Below, in pieces: positions 4,620-5,892 of a stretch of DNA of 5,892 nt. How positions within the stretch are numbered: position 1 is the stretch's first letter; each line of letters opens with the position of its first letter. The translations under genes and the position numbers were made by a program. The stretch covers positions 1-5,892 of the forward strand of contig CALAVA010000226.1 in the NCBI GenBank assembly GCA_937892025.1. Direction: 5' to 3'. The notes under the pieces are model-generated. The model saw only the letters and a list, made by a program, of their open reading frames with translations, did no database searches and was not told the DNA's origin. Source of the DNA: an uncultured Bacteroidales bacterium. GTDB taxonomy: Bacteria > Bacteroidota > Bacteroidia > Bacteroidales > WCHB1-69.

Positions 4620-5768
4620 TTATGATAATTTTGATTTATAATCTTCATAATTAAATTGTCTTAGAACGACAAAATCATTATTTTTTGTCCATACAGCGAT
4701 ATAAGGATGTTGTACTCCATTAAAAAAAGTTGTTTTTACCATAGTATAGTGTATCATATCGTCAAAGACGATTTTTTCTCCTATTTCCAAAGGTTCAGAG
4801 AAAGCATAATCACCCATCCCCATAAAATCGCCTGCCAAACAAGAATTTCCTCCCATTCGATACACGTGCTTATCTCCTTTTTGGGCGTTTTTTGCTCCTA
4901 ATATTGTTGGTTTGTATGGCATTTCTAAACAATCGGGCATGTGGCAGGCAAAAGAAGTGTCCAACATGGCTATATTAAAATCTTTACAAGGAATAATATC
5001 TTGCACTTGGGCGACCAAAACACCTGTCTGCCAACCGATAGCCTCACCCGGTTCCAAAATAATTTCTTCCAAATTGGGATACTTTTGACGAAAATTTTTC
5101 AAAATGTTTATTAAATGGTCAATAGCATAGCCTTCTTTTGTTATTAAATGTCCTCCACCCATATTGAGCCACTTAGCTTGACTTATCAAATCAGAAAATT
5201 TGTTTTCTACCGCTTGCAAAGTTCTTTCCAAGGTATAACTATCGTTCTCACAAAGCAAATGAAAATGCAAACCCTCAATATGTTTAGGTAATTCTTTTCC
5301 CAAAAATTCTCTTTTTATTCCCAGCCTTGACCCTTCTATGGCAGGATTATACAAATCTGTTTCTATTTCTGAATATTCCGGATTGATACGCAACCCTAAA
5401 GACACTTTTTCCCCAAATTGTTCATATATAGGCAACAAAGAAGCATATTGGGTTAAAGAATTAAATGTTAGATGAGAACTCAAAGAGAGCAAGGTTTGGA
5501 AATCTTCTTGTTTATAAATTGGGCAATAGGTATGTGCCTCACAAGCCATTTCTTCGTTTATCAATCTGGCCTCATTGACAGAACTTGCTGTTGCTCCACT
5601 GATATATTGTTTTATCAAAGGGAAAGCATACCAAAAGGAAAAACCTTTCAAAGCACAAATGATTTTCACATTAGCGGCTTCTTCTACTATATGCAATATT
5701 TGCAAATTAGCCTCCAAGGCTTCTTCGCTCAAAACGAAACAAGGAGTTGGAATATTGTCAAAATTCAT
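4620..5768 (-). CDS. nspC: Carboxynorspermidine/carboxyspermidine decarboxylase
   Basis: A PLP-dependent, alanine-racemase-fold decarboxylase of 382 residues, the usual family length. It removes CO2 from carboxyspermidine or carboxynorspermidine, giving spermidine or norspermidine. The opening TPCFVL leads to the PLP lysine K41 in CALKGF. Further family segments are TASSVNEARL (60-69), GLRINPEYSEIETDLYNP (125-142), EGLHFHLLCE (165-174), the phosphate-binding GGG at 204-206 (NMGGGH), EPGEAIGWQTG (239-249), LDTSFACHMPD (269-279), the active-site cysteine C310 in GGNSCLAGD, and the final FDDMIHYTMVKTTFFNG. The frame is full length with no damage. The ATG lies 6 bp after an upstream stop codon, and the ResB-like gene follows 9 bp downstream. 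The usual partner, carboxy(nor)spermidine dehydrogenase, is not in the window. Confidence 0.96.
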   Translation of the reverse strand: MNFDNIPTPCFVLSEEALEANLQILHIVEEAANVKIICALKGFSFWYAFPLIKQYISGATASSVNEARLINEEMACEAHTYCPIYKQEDFQTLLSLSSHLTFNSLTQYASLLPIYEQFGEKVSLGLRINPEYSEIETDLYNPAIEGSRLGIKREFLGKELPKHIEGLHFHLLCENDSYTLERTLQAVENKFSDLISQAKWLNMGGGHLITKEGYAIDHLINILKNFRQKYPNLEEIILEPGEAIGWQTGVLVAQVQDIIPCKDFNIAMLDTSFACHMPDCLEMPYKPTILGAKNAQKGDKHVYRMGGNSCLAGDFMGMGDYAFSEPLEIGEKIVFDDMIHYTMVKTTFFNGVQHPYIAVWTKNNDFVVLRQFNYEDYKSKLS

Positions 5769-5774
5769 TGCCCA

Positions 5775-5891
5775 TTACAAATTTTCAAGGATAAAATTCG
5801 TCAGTTTTACATACAAATGATAACGAGTATTGCCTCCATAAATGCTGTGATTTTTATTGTACTTTGTCCCGAAGATCCTGTCTCCAGCGTC
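5775..5891 (-). CDS. 3' end of an unidentified gene upstream of nspC
   Basis: A frame open from the window edge to a TAA at 5775-5777 gives 38 residues, including GDRIFGTKYNKNHSIYGG and ending YHLYVKLTNFILENL. It stops 6 bp before the nspC ATG, a spacing that matches the tight operon downstream. The composition (many G, Y, N, K, few rare residues) looks like real protein. The alternating YHLYVKL could be a beta strand, but 38 residues are too few for an assignment and I recognise no family. It does not look like the end of a saccharopine-dehydrogenase-like carboxyspermidine dehydrogenase as I know it. The start lies outside the window. Confidence 0.6.
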   Translation of the reverse strand, partial: DAGDRIFGTKYNKNHSIYGGNTRYHLYVKLTNFILENL

Positions 5892-5892
5892 T

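Noticed and set aside
4707..4901. Plus-strand frame within nspC
   Set aside because: nspC is fully conserved across this stretch, including the active-site cysteine region; the plus frame has no support.
5575..5820. Plus-strand frame across the start of nspC
   Set aside because: It is antisense to the PLP-lysine region of nspC and to the preceding gene end, with no promoter.
5807..5890. Alternative minus-strand frame at the right edge ending in a hydrophobic stretch
   Set aside because: It stops 38 bp before nspC. The neighbouring frame is longer, reads more like protein and ends 6 bp from nspC.
5850..5892. Possible adapter sequence at the right end as well
   Set aside because: The terminal bases match no Illumina adapter I know and continue a plausible coding frame.
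1..5892. CRISPR array, insertion sequence, attachment site or defence system
   Set aside because: No regularly spaced repeats, transposase, integrase or terminal inverted repeats are visible. The tRNA 3' end is not duplicated elsewhere in the window, so there is no sign of integration into it.

Overview
The window reads as a short assembled contig from an AT-rich member of the Bacteroidota, probably Bacteroidales-like. The main reason is promoter grammar: near-perfect TAnnTTTG (-7) elements stand upstream of nearly every transcription unit on both strands, starts lack purine-rich Shine-Dalgarno sites, and the carboxynorspermidine decarboxylase and ResB-like proteins fit that phylum. Bases 1-50 are not genomic. 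They match the Illumina P7/TruSeq index adapter, so the left gene is cut at base 51 and the last residues of its open frame are artefact. The right edge also cuts a gene.

Layout from left to right. At 51-816 (-) is an AraC/XylS-type regulator missing its last residues, divergent from a classical short-chain dehydrogenase/reductase at 1002-1844 (+). The 185-bp gap between them carries a -7 element for each side, and each element overlaps one copy of a 12-bp direct repeat, so regulator and enzyme may form a regulatory pair. A long hairpin terminator (1859-1915) separates the SDR gene from a convergent tRNA with a CAU anticodon (1915-1988, -). The tRNA has a compact leader hairpin flush with its 5' end. 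A strongly A/T-tracted spacer (about 2030-2077) then divides the tRNA promoter from the promoter of a six-helix HdeD/DUF308-type membrane protein (2120-2719, +), which ends at a strong hairpin terminator (2752-2786).

A gene-poor stretch follows (2787-2959), and then a nitrilase-superfamily amidase (3024-3809, +) behind tandem -7 elements. Its 3' end overlaps by 51 bp the convergent minus-strand unit. That unit runs leftward from the right edge: an unidentified gene end (5775-5891), nspC (4620-5768) and a ResB-like membrane protein (3759-4610), with gaps of only 6 and 9 bp, so it looks like one operon.

The genes are mostly ordinary housekeeping and accessory metabolism: spermidine synthesis by the carboxy(nor)spermidine route, possible deaminated-glutamine or -methionine repair, an oxidoreductase, and a possible stress membrane protein. 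I did not find a convincing new defence, mobile or RNA system. The points most worth checking are the adapter artefact, the orphan ResB-like protein tied to nspC, the unlisted gene end at the right edge, and the architecture of the divergent promoter regions.
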